From Sciurus carolinensis (taxonomy: Eukaryota; Chordata; Mammalia; Rodentia; Sciuridae): a stretch of 64,000 nt of DNA. Shown here in pieces: positions 37,428 through 47,870 of the stretch. The stretch is from assembly GCF_902686445.1 (NCBI RefSeq), contig NC_062226.1, positions 11,318,001 through 11,382,000 of the forward strand. The letters run 5' to 3'. A model generated the notes under the pieces. That model was not told the DNA's origin. It worked only from the letters and a program-made list of their open reading frames with translations, and did no database searches. The stretch's first letter is position 1, and each line of letters begins with the position of its first letter. The position numbers were made by a program, and so were the translations under genes.

Positions 37428-38754
37428 CTGCAAGTTGTTTGGATAGTGTAGAAGAGAGTCATCACATTTTGGACCTAACTCTGATGTGTTGTTGACATTG
37501 CTGAGGTAGCATCTAGTACATGGATTTATTGAGAAAATGGTCACCTACTTTGTGCCAGGCTCTGGGGTGAAGGAACAGTTGGGGGAAAACAGGTTTTCAG
37601 CTTAGAGAAGTGAGAAGGGGAGCCCACTGAGGGAGGATGAGGGTGCAGAAAGCGGGAGGAGCATGCTTGGGGTTTGAACAGAATTGGAACTGTCTGCGGT
37701 GGAGGGATCTAGTCAGTATCCCTGCCCCCCTCCTAGGGATGCTATCCTGACAGGAGAGGTGCCAGGCCTGTGATGTGACTGACCTGACAGAAAGGGCATA
37801 GAGCTGAGTCACAGAGCTCTGATCCAGGTGGCCTAGTCCTGTCATCAGGATGGCATGGAGCTGGGTGGGTGTCTGCCTGGTGAAGGAGTGGAAAGAGGAC
37901 CTCACCAGGGGAGCTGCACGCACAGAAAAGCATGGCCCACTGGGCAGCACAAAGCGCTTTGTTGTGGGACCTCAGATGGTTGAGAGGATGAGGTAGCAGT
38001 TGAGATGTGTAGTTTGGGGCCACTTTGTGAAGGCCCTGAGCACTGTGCACTTCAGTGATTCTTATCAGCCAACAGGTGAGATGATTCTGGAGGGTTGATA
38101 TGGATAGCTAAGGATGAGTCAGGGCAGATGAGGAGGCGGCTGTTGCTGACAACAGGTGAGGGGCTGATGGCTGCAGCAGAGAGGGAGCCAGGCTCTTCTG
38201 CTGAATGAGCAGGGACACGCGACAGGCCTGCTAGAGCCCTTCTCCAGGTCTCTGTTCAGTGGGTGATCGTGCCTCTGACCAAGATGGGGTAGGGAGGAAT
38301 TTGTTAAGAGTGCAGAGGCACTGGGATGTAGCAGGGACTGCCTTCACTGGGCTAGGAGATGGGGCTGTGGCTGGAAGCGTCTCCTTTGGCAGTGGGCCTC
38401 TTTACCCTTTGCCTGAGTTTTGCTTGGCTGGGTTCGTCAGTCAGTACAGCAATACGTACTGGCTGTTCCTTTACACCAAGGCCTTTTGCTTTTAAAAAAA
38501 CAATGTTTTAGTCTCCCCTCCCACCGCCCCCACGTGGGCAAGGACTAGCACTTGCTAGATTCAACATCTGTGGGACATGGTATTTAACCAGTGGGAGGTA
38601 CAGATCTTCTTTAGAGAGTTCTTAAGGAGAGAGAAAGTAGAGACTGAGATTACTGATTGCTTTGAGCCTGCTTTGTGTGTCTCAGTCTTGCTACCTCTGA
38701 TTTGTCATGGACAAGCTAGAAGAATCGGCCTGGGTTTCTCCCCATCTGCTTCCC

Positions 38755-38759
<5 letters not shown>

Positions 38760-38787
<28 letters not shown>

Positions 38788-38862
38788 CCAGCACTTGGGG
38801 ACTTGGGGAGGAACCCAGGACTACATGCCCTATCACTGAACTTTACATCTAGTACCTCTTCT
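38760..38862 (-). repeat. Old ID-like SINE with long poly-T
   Basis: 27 T residues (38761-38787) precede 'ggggaggaacccaggactac' and 'tatcactgaactttacatct', a diverged reverse-complement ID. Confidence 0.7.
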
Positions 38863-38894
38863 GCTGGGTACTAGAACTCAAGAGGCAGCTCCGT

Positions 38895-39050
38895 TGATTT
38901 TTTTAAAAAATTAGTTACATATAATTTTAGTATACATTTTGATATAATCACAAAAGCACGGAATATAATCTGCTCTAATTCAGTCCCTGGCACTCTCTTG
39001 GCTTCCCTTGCTCCCCTCCCTCTACACTACTGATCTTTCTGTAATTGATT
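38895..39050 (-). mobile_element. Possible L1 3'UTR piece
   Basis: 'ttagttacatataattttag' and 'gatataatcacaaaagcacg' with the CT-rich stretch after them resemble a diverged L1 3'UTR in minus orientation, interrupted by the SINE at 39051. Confidence 0.45.
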
Positions 39051-39245
39051 TATTTTTCTGAGTACCAGGAATTTAACCCAGGGATGCTTAATCACTGAGC
39101 CATATCCCCAACCTTTTTTATTTTGAGATAGGTTCTCACGAGGTTGCTCAGGGCCTCGCTAAATTGCTGAGGCTGCCCTTGAACTTGACTGTCCCTTCTG
39201 CCTCAGCCTTCTGAATCACTGGGATTACAGGTGTTTATACCTGAA
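39051..39245 (-). repeat. B1+ID composite SINE, minus strand
   Basis: The reverse ID half (gtaccaggaatttaaccc, cactgagccatatccccaac) is followed by the reverse B1 half (gagataggttctcacgagg, cactgggattacaggtg). Confidence 0.88.
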
Positions 39246-39254
39246 TTTTTTTTT

Positions 39255-40165
39255 TTTTTTTTAAGTGTCTTGTGGGTATACTTATGTCAGGGTTTGTGTG
39301 CTATGTTCATGTACAGGAAGGTTTGATCAGATTCATTCCACTGTTCCCTTTTTCTGTTCCTCCTTCCTTTCCCTCAGTGCATACCTGCCTTTTCTCATCA
39401 ACTCTACTGATCTTTTCTGTATTTTGGTAACATTTTCCCTTTATTTCCCTCCCCCCACCCCTTTATTTTGGATTAGCTTCTGCATATCAGAGAAAATACT
39501 TGAGCTTTGACATTTGGGGACTGGCTTATTTCACTTAGCATGATATTCTCCAGATAATCTATTTACCAGTAAATGTGTGTCCTCCTGCTCTATGCCTAAT
39601 ACTCTATTGTGTGTGTTTTCTTTATCCATTCATCTGCTGAAGGGCACCTGGCCTGGTTCCATAGCTTGGCTAATGTCATTATGTTGCTAAACACCAATGT
39701 GGCTGTGTCCCCGTAGTATGCTGACTTTAAATCTTTTGGGTACATACTGAGGAGTTGGGATAGCTGGGTCACAGGGTTCTAACCCATTCCTAGTCTTTCG
39801 AGGACTCTCCGTACTGCTTTTCAGAGCGGCTGCACTAATACAGTCCCAACAATGTGTGAGCGTCCCTTCCCCCCACTTGCTCATCAACATGGGTTGTTTA
39901 TATTTTTGATAATTGCTATTCTGACTACAGTGGAATGAAATGTCAGTGTCACTTTGATTTGCTGGAGATAATTCAAGTTTTTCATGTTTATGCTGACCAT
40001 TTATATTTCTTCTTTTGAGAAATGTCTGTTCTTTTGCCCACTTATTGATTAGGTGATTTGTTTTTCCAGTGTTAAGCTTTTTGAGTTCTTTATATATTCT
40101 GGATGTTAAAACGCTGAGGAGCAGGTGGCAGAGCCTTTTCCTATTCTGTGGGCTCGCTCTTCGCA
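39255..40165 (-). mobile_element. Old 5'-truncated LINE-1 fragment
   Basis: It follows the 3'UTR and late ORF2 of the L1 at 3570-4500 in the same minus orientation. 'ggcttatttcacttagcatg', 'agtatgctgactttaaatc' and 'gaggagttgggatagctggg' are shared. The remnant frame at 39687-40166 still reads SRIYKELKKLN and NHLINKWAKE. It is more diverged than the copies at 3.6 and 16.4 kb, hence older. Confidence 0.88.
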
Positions 40166-42065
40166 CTCAGGCAGCTCTGGTTTTGAAGCCTTAGTTCAGA
40201 ACTTTGAGAGGGCTACAGGTGTACTCAGACACATCCCTGCCATCCAGGGCCAGCTCTCTCTAAGTTGCATTGTTTGTTTACCCTCGTGGGCCACACAGTC
40301 TCATTCATGTGTGCTACAATGTGTGGAAGCACTGTAGCTCTGGTGCCAGTGAACTCCCGTGCAGCACCAGACGCTCTCATTAGTATTACAGGCCTTTCAC
40401 ACTGCAGTCTGTCATTGCTGCTCCCCTCTGCCATTGCAGCACAAAAAGTGCCTCAGACAGGGTGGATGTTGTGTTCAATAAGACCAGAACAGGCCATATC
40501 TTCCATCTCTTGCCTTAGACTAGAGATGACATACCTTTTGACCTAATCGTGGTGGGAAACTACCTTCCCATCTGCTGCCTGGGCCCTGGTATCTTTGTAC
40601 AGCAGCTTCTCAGGCCTCTCTCTTGTGTGAGCACTGAGAAAGAGGAAAGTGCAGCCACTCCCAGAAGGAACTTTGATTTTTAGTGACAGGTGGGACTCTG
40701 AAAGGAGAGGAGTTGTGGCTCAGGAAGGTCCACAGTGATAGCCCTCAGGAGTGAAGGGCTAAGGAGACTGGGGAATGCTCTAGGGAGAAAGGAGCTCTAG
40801 AGGAACAGCTCAGATGGTGGGTGAGGTTGTGTTCTGGGGGGATCTTGAGTGTCGTCACATAAGTGCGTAAATCCAGCTGGGGAAGTCTGAGGTGCCAAGC
40901 CAGAGTGTGGGCATTTTTCTCTGGTCAGTGAGCAGCCAGGGTAAAGTCACAGATGCATTCAGAAATATCACTATGGTCCTGGGAGATCATGTCTGCACAA
41001 ATTATACCTCTTAAGTTTAGTCTGGACCTTTTCACCAAGGGATGGGTAACGCTTGGTCCTTGGCTTGGAAAGTGAGGCCCAGAGATTTGGATGGTTTTTC
41101 TAGCCACTGGCTTTAGTGGGTCAGTTGAGTGCCTTGTCCATCCGTGTTTTTGAAATGACAGAGCTTGACAAGCTCTTCTACCTTCAGACTTTTTGCTTTT
41201 TTTTTTTTGGCCTGTGATCCTGAAGATCATTGAGAAGGACAAAATAAAAGTTTCAAAACATTCTATCTCAAATCTATCTTTGGCATGGAGCCTTGGTGTG
41301 TGATGGAAAAATGATAGAGACAATGCTTCCTTACTTCGGAATCAAGTCACAGGGCAAGCAAAGCTGTGTGGAGCAGACTTGTTTCCCTTTTGTGTGTGCC
41401 AGGCTTGGGTTGGCACACAGGGCTGGCCTTTAGCAAAGTGCATGGGTGCTGGTCTCTACCCTCCCGAAGCCTGCAGATGACTAAGGCAGGTGGAAGTCAA
41501 TACTGCTCAGGTGCATCACCACCTGCTCAGGGCCAGGCCTCACATTACGTGGGGTGGGGGACTACTGGGAATCAGACATGGCCCTTGGCCCAGGAGGACT
41601 GCTCCAGGTAAACATTCTTCCTGCTCTGGGGAGTGTTTTTCCTTGGGGTTTCTAGGCTGGTTAAAAGGGAGGTATAGTCATAGACCTTTGGAGATGAATG
41701 GTGACAGCCTAAGGCACTGGGTGCTCCTTGCTGTCAGTAGACTGTTTAGTAATCTGTGAAGGACTTGGAAGGAGTCCTAGAGAAATGGTGCCTTGAGCCT
41801 GTTGGCTGTGGTCTTGTTTAGCTCCCTCTCTAGTATTTTACCGTGGTCTTCTCGTGGGGATGTGGGATGGCTTCAAACCCTGACCTAGCTGTATAACTAC
41901 ACATCTCTTAGGAGCACTCCTTGCATTTTTCTAGAGAAGTTTCTGGATTAACAGAAGGGAAAATGACAAGCTTGAGGTTGGTGTAGATGGAGACTGGCCC
42001 TGGCTTTGAAGATTACAGTTTGTCCCCGGCCATGACACCATGTGTGGCCTTTCTCTTGGCAGCCA

Positions 42066-42158
42066 GTCCTGTACTGTGTCTAGCCTCACAGGAAGGCTCT
42101 CATCAGTCAGCATTGCAAGTCACTTAGAGAGCTAGGGCCACGCCTGAGTGACCCTGTG
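42066..42158 (+). ncRNA. Diverged mir-600 hairpin relic
   Basis: This stretch lines up end to end with the human mir-600 hairpin as I remember it. Shared blocks include 'aggaaggctct', 'gtcag', 'agt.actta' and 'gcc' at matching spacing, and it lies about 1.9 kb before the presumed transcript end. The arm corresponding to the mature RNA begins near 42122 (acttagagagctagggcc). It differs within the seed and no longer pairs well with the opposite arm, so I call it a relic rather than a functional microRNA. The human sequence is from memory; an alignment to miRBase and a fold would decide. Confidence 0.5.
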
Positions 42159-44009
42159 CTAGCCCTCAGTCTATCTCATTGTTGTTCAAGGAAATGAATC
42201 AAGAGCAGGGACAGGGGTTTTAGATAGCTAGGAACACTGTCTTTAAGAAGGTTGTTCTCCACCTGTAACTTAGGAAGCTGAGTTGTTTGCAGGTCTTTCC
42301 CTCTTCTGGGCGGCTCACCCTCTCCACCCTTCCAGGTCTAATGCTATTCCTCTGCCTTCTGACTTGGGAAATGAGTTGATTGGCTTAAGAGGTTTTTGGG
42401 GGCAGGTCAGTGGCAAGATAAGTGATTCAGTCACACTGGTCTCCTTGACATACTATCCATATCTCTTTGGACCCTACAGCAACTCATTGCTTCCCCCAGT
42501 TGCAGCTCTGGCCACCCAAGGTGGGGCCATGTGTGAGGTGCCGTATGGAAGTTAGCCAGGTAAGCCCTGGTTCCAAAGCCCTCTGCTGTCACCAGATACG
42601 AAGCCAGACATGATGCTGTAGAGTGCATCCCTTTTCCTCCATCACATTTCCTGTTGACTGGCCCTGTGTACCCTGTATCTTCAGGGTGCTGAATAATGCT
42701 TTTCTCTTGGGTCATTTAACATGGCAGCTCTTCAGCCGCAGTATCTGCCATGGCTGTGAGAGCAGGGCTGAGCTCTAGTTACTTCCTTTTGTGAAGACGA
42801 AGGCTTATCTCTACAGAGAGACTATGTTAGGGCACGGCTATGGGTCTCTGTGGCCTGCTCACTGTCGCCCAGGGTGAGGGTGGGTTCTGGCTGGTCTTCC
42901 AACAGCATCACTTTAGGGCTCAGGAGGGCAAAGTGACTGCCCCGTTCAGGTGGGAACCACCTGCCACTGGCACTTCCTTGGGCAGACGTGTACTTTGGCC
43001 CCTATCAGGATTTACTTTGTTTTCCCCAGAGCATCTTTGAACTCAGGCCTCGCATCCTGGACTCATCTGTTTGGCCTGTTGTGCTGAACTTTTGATCTGA
43101 GTAGCTGGTTAGGGCCCACACTCCTTTGGAAGACTGGTCCCGGAGTTAGTCCTTACTAGGGCAAGTGCACTGCCAGAACGGTGAGGCCGTGGGGCCTGTG
43201 CGCAGGGATTCTCTTGGCAGCAAAGGTTTGGCTGGGGGTTGGCCTCAAGCCATCAGGCCCACAGCCCAGTGATTATGGTGGTGGTCTTCCTGTCGTGTGT
43301 TGGATAGTATTCTGGGGGCAGAGCTGTCTGGGAAGGAGTGGGGAGCTGCAGCAAGTGTGACCTGAAGCTCTGGGCTCTTCAAGATGGATGGGGCCCCCTC
43401 TTTAGGAGTAGTAGGATGGTCCTACTCCGCTTCAGTCCTTCCTCAGCCCCAGGGCAGGGGTTCAGGAGTTTCAGAGACAGCCAGGTGTGGTCATGGGTAG
43501 AAGACCTTTCCCTACCACATGGTTACACACTTGGCATCTGACTCCTGGCTGTAGCTTTCTCTGGTCTGGTGATGAAGTTAGTTTTTAGAAATCTATTTAA
43601 AATATCCATATCTATTTATTGTGTTTTCCTGGATACACAAGTGTAAATAGTATAATTTGCAGTGCAAAGTCATTGGCAATAATTTTATGTTGTGTGTTAA
43701 AAATCATTGGAAACCACATCCACTATGGACTGTCTGCCCCTCTGGGGCAATGGTCACATGTAGGACTGAACTTGACACCGTCAGCGTGGTTGAAGCAGCA
43801 GCCTGCATGTGTGGACTCACCAGTGCCTCGCCCAGAGATGCCTGGCCTTCACCCAAAGGGACCCTGCTGCCCCGACTCCCACAGGCAGCACCCACACTGT
43901 GGCTACTTTGCGCTGAGTATGTTGGACTCTGCTGTAGACTGATACTCTTGTCTGGCTGCTGCAGTTTGTCTGTAATGCCCTGACATGTTGCATTTTCCCA
44001 ATTTGGATG

Positions 44010-44021
44010 AATAAAAATAAA
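44010..44021 (+). terminator. Tandem poly(A) signals, inferred distal STRBP/MIR600HG-like end
   Basis: Two adjacent AATAAA hexamers (44010-44015, 44016-44021) are followed by 'gcttctgtgttaatgg', a TG-rich downstream element. This is the strongest plus-strand poly(A) signal between the genes. Confidence 0.6.
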
Positions 44022-44384
44022 TGCTTCTGTGTTAATGGCAGCGGGCTGAACTGTTCTGTGCAGGACCCGCCCTGGTGGAACAGAGACGAGACTCTGGCTT
44101 GAAAGGTTCAAGTGCTGGCCCCTCTCGCCTGGCCTGCAGGACTAGCTCAGTACGTCTCACACACAGGATAAGGAGCTTTCTGACAGCCAGTGGGACCAGG
44201 GCCTATTTCATGTTCTTGCCTGTGATCCTTAAAATTCTGCTTCTCTGAGTGTGTGAAAAAGTTTACTCCCCTGAAACGTCAAGCTGGCAGTCTGGCTCAT
44301 GAGTGCGAGTCAGAGTTCGCCCGGAACTTTTCACACCCCTCACATCATGTCCTCAGGACCATCCCAGGGGTTGGAAGACTCAGA

Positions 44385-44470
44385 CAAGATCAGGAACCCA
44401 AGGCTCAGAGATAAAGGGACTTGCCCAAGGGCATGGAGTTTCTAAAATGCAGCAGCAATGGGACTCCAAA
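44385..44470 (-). repeat. MIR SINE fragment
   Basis: 'ggctcagagataaagggact' and 'tgcccaagggcatggag' match the reverse MIR core. Confidence 0.65.
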
Positions 44471-45652
44471 CCTGGAGCTCTCGCTATTGCTCCTGCCAGT
44501 GCCCCTGCCAGTGCCCGCTGTGAGGTTCCTGCAAATGAGCGGCCCTAGGAAGCAGAGCCCAAGACCAGGGTGAAGCTCCTGCGACTGCCTGCAGAGGTAA
44601 GTGGGGAGCTGAGTGGACAGTGGCACGGGTGCTCACCCTGCATTTCCCCTGCACACCATCAGTTTGGCTTTACATCCACATTAGCGTTGACCAAAAGAAG
44701 AGCTGGCCAGACCTGTCCCCTACTGCTCCTTCCATCCTCACTCCCAGGTATGCCTTTCTGGGCCTGAGGGGAAAGCCAAGTTTTCATGTCTGTGACTGCC
44801 ACAGGAAACTGGTTGTTGAGGGGGCCCTGGGGAGAGGAGGGGAGCTGCCTTGTTTTTCTTGGTCTTGATCCCTAGAAGAGGTGGCAGTGGTACATGGAAG
44901 GGAGGACCAGACTCCCACAGCAGACCATCACTTTCAAATTTGGGAATAACACCCAGTCACTTAATTCACAGGGTGTTGACGATTGCAGGAAAGGAGTGCG
45001 TGATGAGTCAAGAGCGGAGCGCCATAGCAGCTCAGCAACCCGAGATGGGCGGAGCCTGCTGCATAGAAGGGAAAAGAACTCAGAAAGGCTGAGCAAGATG
45101 CATCCAAGGTCATGAATGTGTTTGGGGTGCAGAGCTATGTCCATGTGGTCATCTTAAACCGGAGTCCTGCTGGAGTTAGAAGTACAGGCTAACACTCCAG
45201 CCTGTGTGCTTGGCTAGGGCCCTGTGAGCCCCAGTTTCTTCACCTTTAAAATGGGAGAAAGGGTGAGGAGCTTAGCGTTCAGGCCTGTTGTTCTTGGAGC
45301 AAGCACCTTAGTCATTACTGTGTTATGGTTCCCAGCCTCCTCTCCTACCACCCGGCCCTTACCCCATGAATCCAAGAGTGGGATTTAAATCCCAACCTCA
45401 GTTTCACACACAAATCTCTAAGCAATGAAATGACTCTCCCAAGCCACTAGGGCCCACATCACCTACCACACCCGCCTTGCACAGGCTCTTGCTTTCACAA
45501 TTGTTGGGTCAGTTCAGTACTGGGAATGCTGTAGGCCTATCTTCAGCCCTTATGGATTCCCCTTTCCTTCTCTCACTGCTCACCACCGGCCACTAGGGTT
45601 TGAAAGTAGAACAGATGTGGAGACCTGGGGGCTGACACTTCTTGCTTTTTAA

Positions 45653-45757
45653 AAAAATATGGAATGCTTTGCAAATTTACATCATTCTTGTGCAGGGGTC
45701 ATGCTAATATTCTCTGTATCGTTGCAACTTCGGTCTACGTGCTGCCGAGGGGAGCAT
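45653..45757 (-). pseudogene. U6 snRNA pseudogene
   Basis: The minus strand reads as a full-length U6 snRNA copy. The start (atgctcccctcggcagcac) corresponds to the U6 5' stem, 'aacgatacagaga' and 'attagcatg' to the central region, and 'cccctgcacaag' to the internal stem. It ends in 'cattccatattttttt'. About 105 nt are present with scattered substitutions, including changes in the conserved 5' stem and the ACAGAGA neighbourhood (gagaata in place of gagaaga). No upstream snRNA promoter (PSE) was recognised. Retroposed U6 copies of this kind are common in mammals. Confidence 0.92.
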
Positions 45758-46137
45758 TTGCCTTCCTTTGGAGCTGCCTCCTTTCCCCAGAGTTACGGCA
45801 GTGCCCTGGATCTGCTTGGCCTCATTCTCACCACCTCTTGGAGCAGTCTGAACTGTGCCCAGTGGCAAGATCAGAGCAGGAGTTCCCAGAACTGCCCTCC
45901 CTCCTGCCACAGTTAGTTCTCTTTGGCCCCTTGCTGCCCTTGCCCAGTTCCCTTTACAGCCAGGCTTCATAACATCCATGTCTACCTGACTGCCTCCTCC
46001 CTCCACTGCACCAGCCACTCGCTGGCAGCCTCCCAGTTGCCAGATCTAATGACCCTATAATGAGCTGCCCTCACCCAAGAAGGTGCCCACGCCTTTCCTT
46101 CCTTCCCTTGAATTTCCATTCCCAGGCCCGTCTAGCC

Positions 46138-46214
46138 CGTGCTTGACCTGTGCACTGTCTGGAGTCTCTTCTGTTCTCCTGCCTATAGGTTACAAGTTAC
46201 ATTAATGATTCAGT
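46138..46214. repeat. Perfect 77-bp inverted repeat, left arm
   Basis: From cgtgcttgacctg to aatgattcagt this arm is identical over 77 bases to the reverse complement of 47624-47700. The match stops sharply at both ends. The arm does not resemble any repeat family I recognise. Confidence 0.97.
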
Positions 46215-46217
46215 ACA

Positions 46218-46345
46218 GAGCAACTGCCTCCCCAACATCTGGCAACACCTGGGGATGTTTCTGGGCATCAGGTGGGGTGTGTGCTGTCAGTGGGCAGAGG
46301 CCTGTGATGCTGATCAGCACTGTCACACAAGCTAGCCCTCATCAC
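46218..46345. repeat. hAT-type MITE fragment (MER5/MER58-like)
   Basis: 'ccccaacatctggcaacacc', 'ggggatgtttctgggcatc' and 'cagtgggcagaggcctgtg' follow a common mammalian non-autonomous hAT consensus. Old and incomplete; the family name is tentative. Confidence 0.55.
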
Positions 46346-46499
46346 CATCAGCCAGAGACTTCTGGGTGACAGATTCCAGACATCTCCAACCAAGCAATCT
46401 CAAAAATCTATATACACTTAAAGCTAAATCTATCTTCCTGGTGTGCACTGTCCTCTCACCAAGTGTCCCTGACTCCATTCTCACTCTGTTCCCTATTCT

Positions 46500-46830
46500 G
46501 TCACCCCTGCTCAAACTAACTTCTCTTCCAAATTTTCTTCCTAAAGCATTGACAAGGAACTTCCCTGTGAAAGTTGGCTTAAAACTCTCCAGGGTTCCCC
46601 ATTACCTTTCAACTTCCCGATGTGGTCCCAAATTACCCAGTTCCCTCGCTGTTCCTCCCCCCCACAAGTCATCCTCTTGCCTCTTTATCTAGCAAATCAC
46701 TTAGTCACAAGTGCAAAAAGCTGTGTTACTATCATCTTGTCTGTCCTGCAAATACCCCTTCAGTGGTCTCATAGGGTTCTGTACCTCTGGAAGGTACTTA
46801 CCATTTGGCATTGCAATTACTAACCTCTCT
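46500..46830. repeat. L2-like LINE fragment
   Basis: 'cttcctaaagcattgac', 'ctctccagggttccccatta' and the following sequence resemble the L2 3' region. Diverged; boundaries approximate. Confidence 0.45.
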
Positions 46831-47623
46831 CCAATCTCAACCAGGAGCCCACCCTGAAAGGAGGACCCTCATCTGAGTTATGGAATCCTTTCTCTGGGCC
46901 AGGGGCAGAGCTGCAGGGACCAGTATTTCTACTGAGCCCCTACACTCCTGAACATGGGGCATTTGGGACTAGAAAACCATGGAGCGAGCAGGCTGGCCAG
47001 CAATATGGAACCCAGAAATATGCCCTCCGGCCCATGAGTGTTGCAAGGATCCCAGCTGGCCTCTGCAAGGACACCTGCATGGGCTGGGGCTCCCTTACCA
47101 TGTCCCTTTCTTCCTGCAGGCATGAAGCCATGGTCTCTGCATTTTGGCCTGTTTCCATGCAAAGGCTGTGTGTAGGGGGATATATATTGGAGAGTAGGTC
47201 AAACGGGGAGGGAAGCACCTTCATCCTGTTGCAGAGGAGGAGAATGAAGGGCAAAGAGGGATAGCAGAAGGCCTGGGGGGCCTATGGGGCAGGTATGTGG
47301 AAGGACCATCGTAAAGAGAAAGTCCTGCCACCACTTTCTCCGAGACCTGCAGAGCACACGTGGGCCCTGGGTACCTTTCTGCTCCTTGGCTGTTGCCCTA
47401 CACACCTGCACCTTGGCCCCGGCATTCCATCTCCCCTCACTGCACGGTGAGAGATGCGTTTATCGTCTTTCCACACCTAACTCTACCCTTCCTTCCCTCT
47501 CCTGTAACACCCTCCCTGACCTCAAGGACACTCAGGTTTCTATCCCTGTCACCAAAGCGCTGCACTCTTCAGGGAGGTCACACCCGCAACGACTGTAGGG
47601 GGGCTTCCTCTCTGCCTGTGTAC

Positions 47624-47700
47624 ACTGAATCATTAATGTAACTTGTAACCTATAGGCAGGAGAACAGAAGAGACTCCAGACAGTGCACAGGTCAAGCACG
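47624..47700. repeat. Perfect 77-bp inverted repeat, right arm
   Basis: Exact reverse complement of 46138-46214. 1409 bases separate the arms. The outer flanks (ccgtctagcc on the left, cagcctggcc on the right) show no target-site duplication. Confidence 0.97.
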
Positions 47701-47870
47701 CAGCCTGGCCTCCCTCAGGTACACGTCTGTGGGTGGACCGAAGGGTACTGCCTGAGGCTCACAGGACAGCGCAGTCTTGTCCTCTCTTGACTCTTGTGCT
47801 GTGTGGGGCTGGGAAGGGGGACAAGGAAGGGAAGAGGAACATGTAATGAGAAAACTGGTTTTTACAAAGA

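Larger units (their letters stand above)
28216..44035 (+). other. Inferred long STRBP 3'UTR / MIR600HG-like region
   Basis: No exon with coding character was recognised in this 15.8 kb. Up to 37.2 kb it carries no ID or B1 SINE, only small MIR-like pieces and simple repeats, and TGTAAATA (Pumilio-type) at 33659 and 43642. It ends at tandem AATAAA hexamers at 44010-44021. In human, as I recall, STRBP transcripts and the same-strand MIR600HG transcript end a few kb from the RABGAP1 3' end. Here the distance is 3.8 kb, and a mir-600 relic lies at 42.07-42.16 kb. The call as extended 3'UTR or host transcript is inference; transcript data would be needed to confirm it. Confidence 0.5.
44036..47870. 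other. Region between the converging genes
   Basis: It contains a MIR fragment (about 44385-44470), a U6 snRNA pseudogene (45653-45757), both arms of a perfect 77-bp inverted repeat (46138-46214 and 47624-47700), a hAT-type MITE fragment (about 46218-46345) and an L2-like stretch (about 46500-46830). Many short open frames overlap on both strands here, but none has domain-like content or splice-consistent structure. Confidence 0.75.

Noticed and set aside
39687..40166. 159-codon minus-strand frame as a gene
   Set aside because: It is a decayed L1 ORF2 remnant (SRIYKELKKLN, INKWAKE).
46138..47700. DNA transposon with 77-bp terminal inverted repeats
   Set aside because: There is no flanking target-site duplication and no transposase remnant in the middle. 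Abrupt, perfect arms fit an inversion-type event better.
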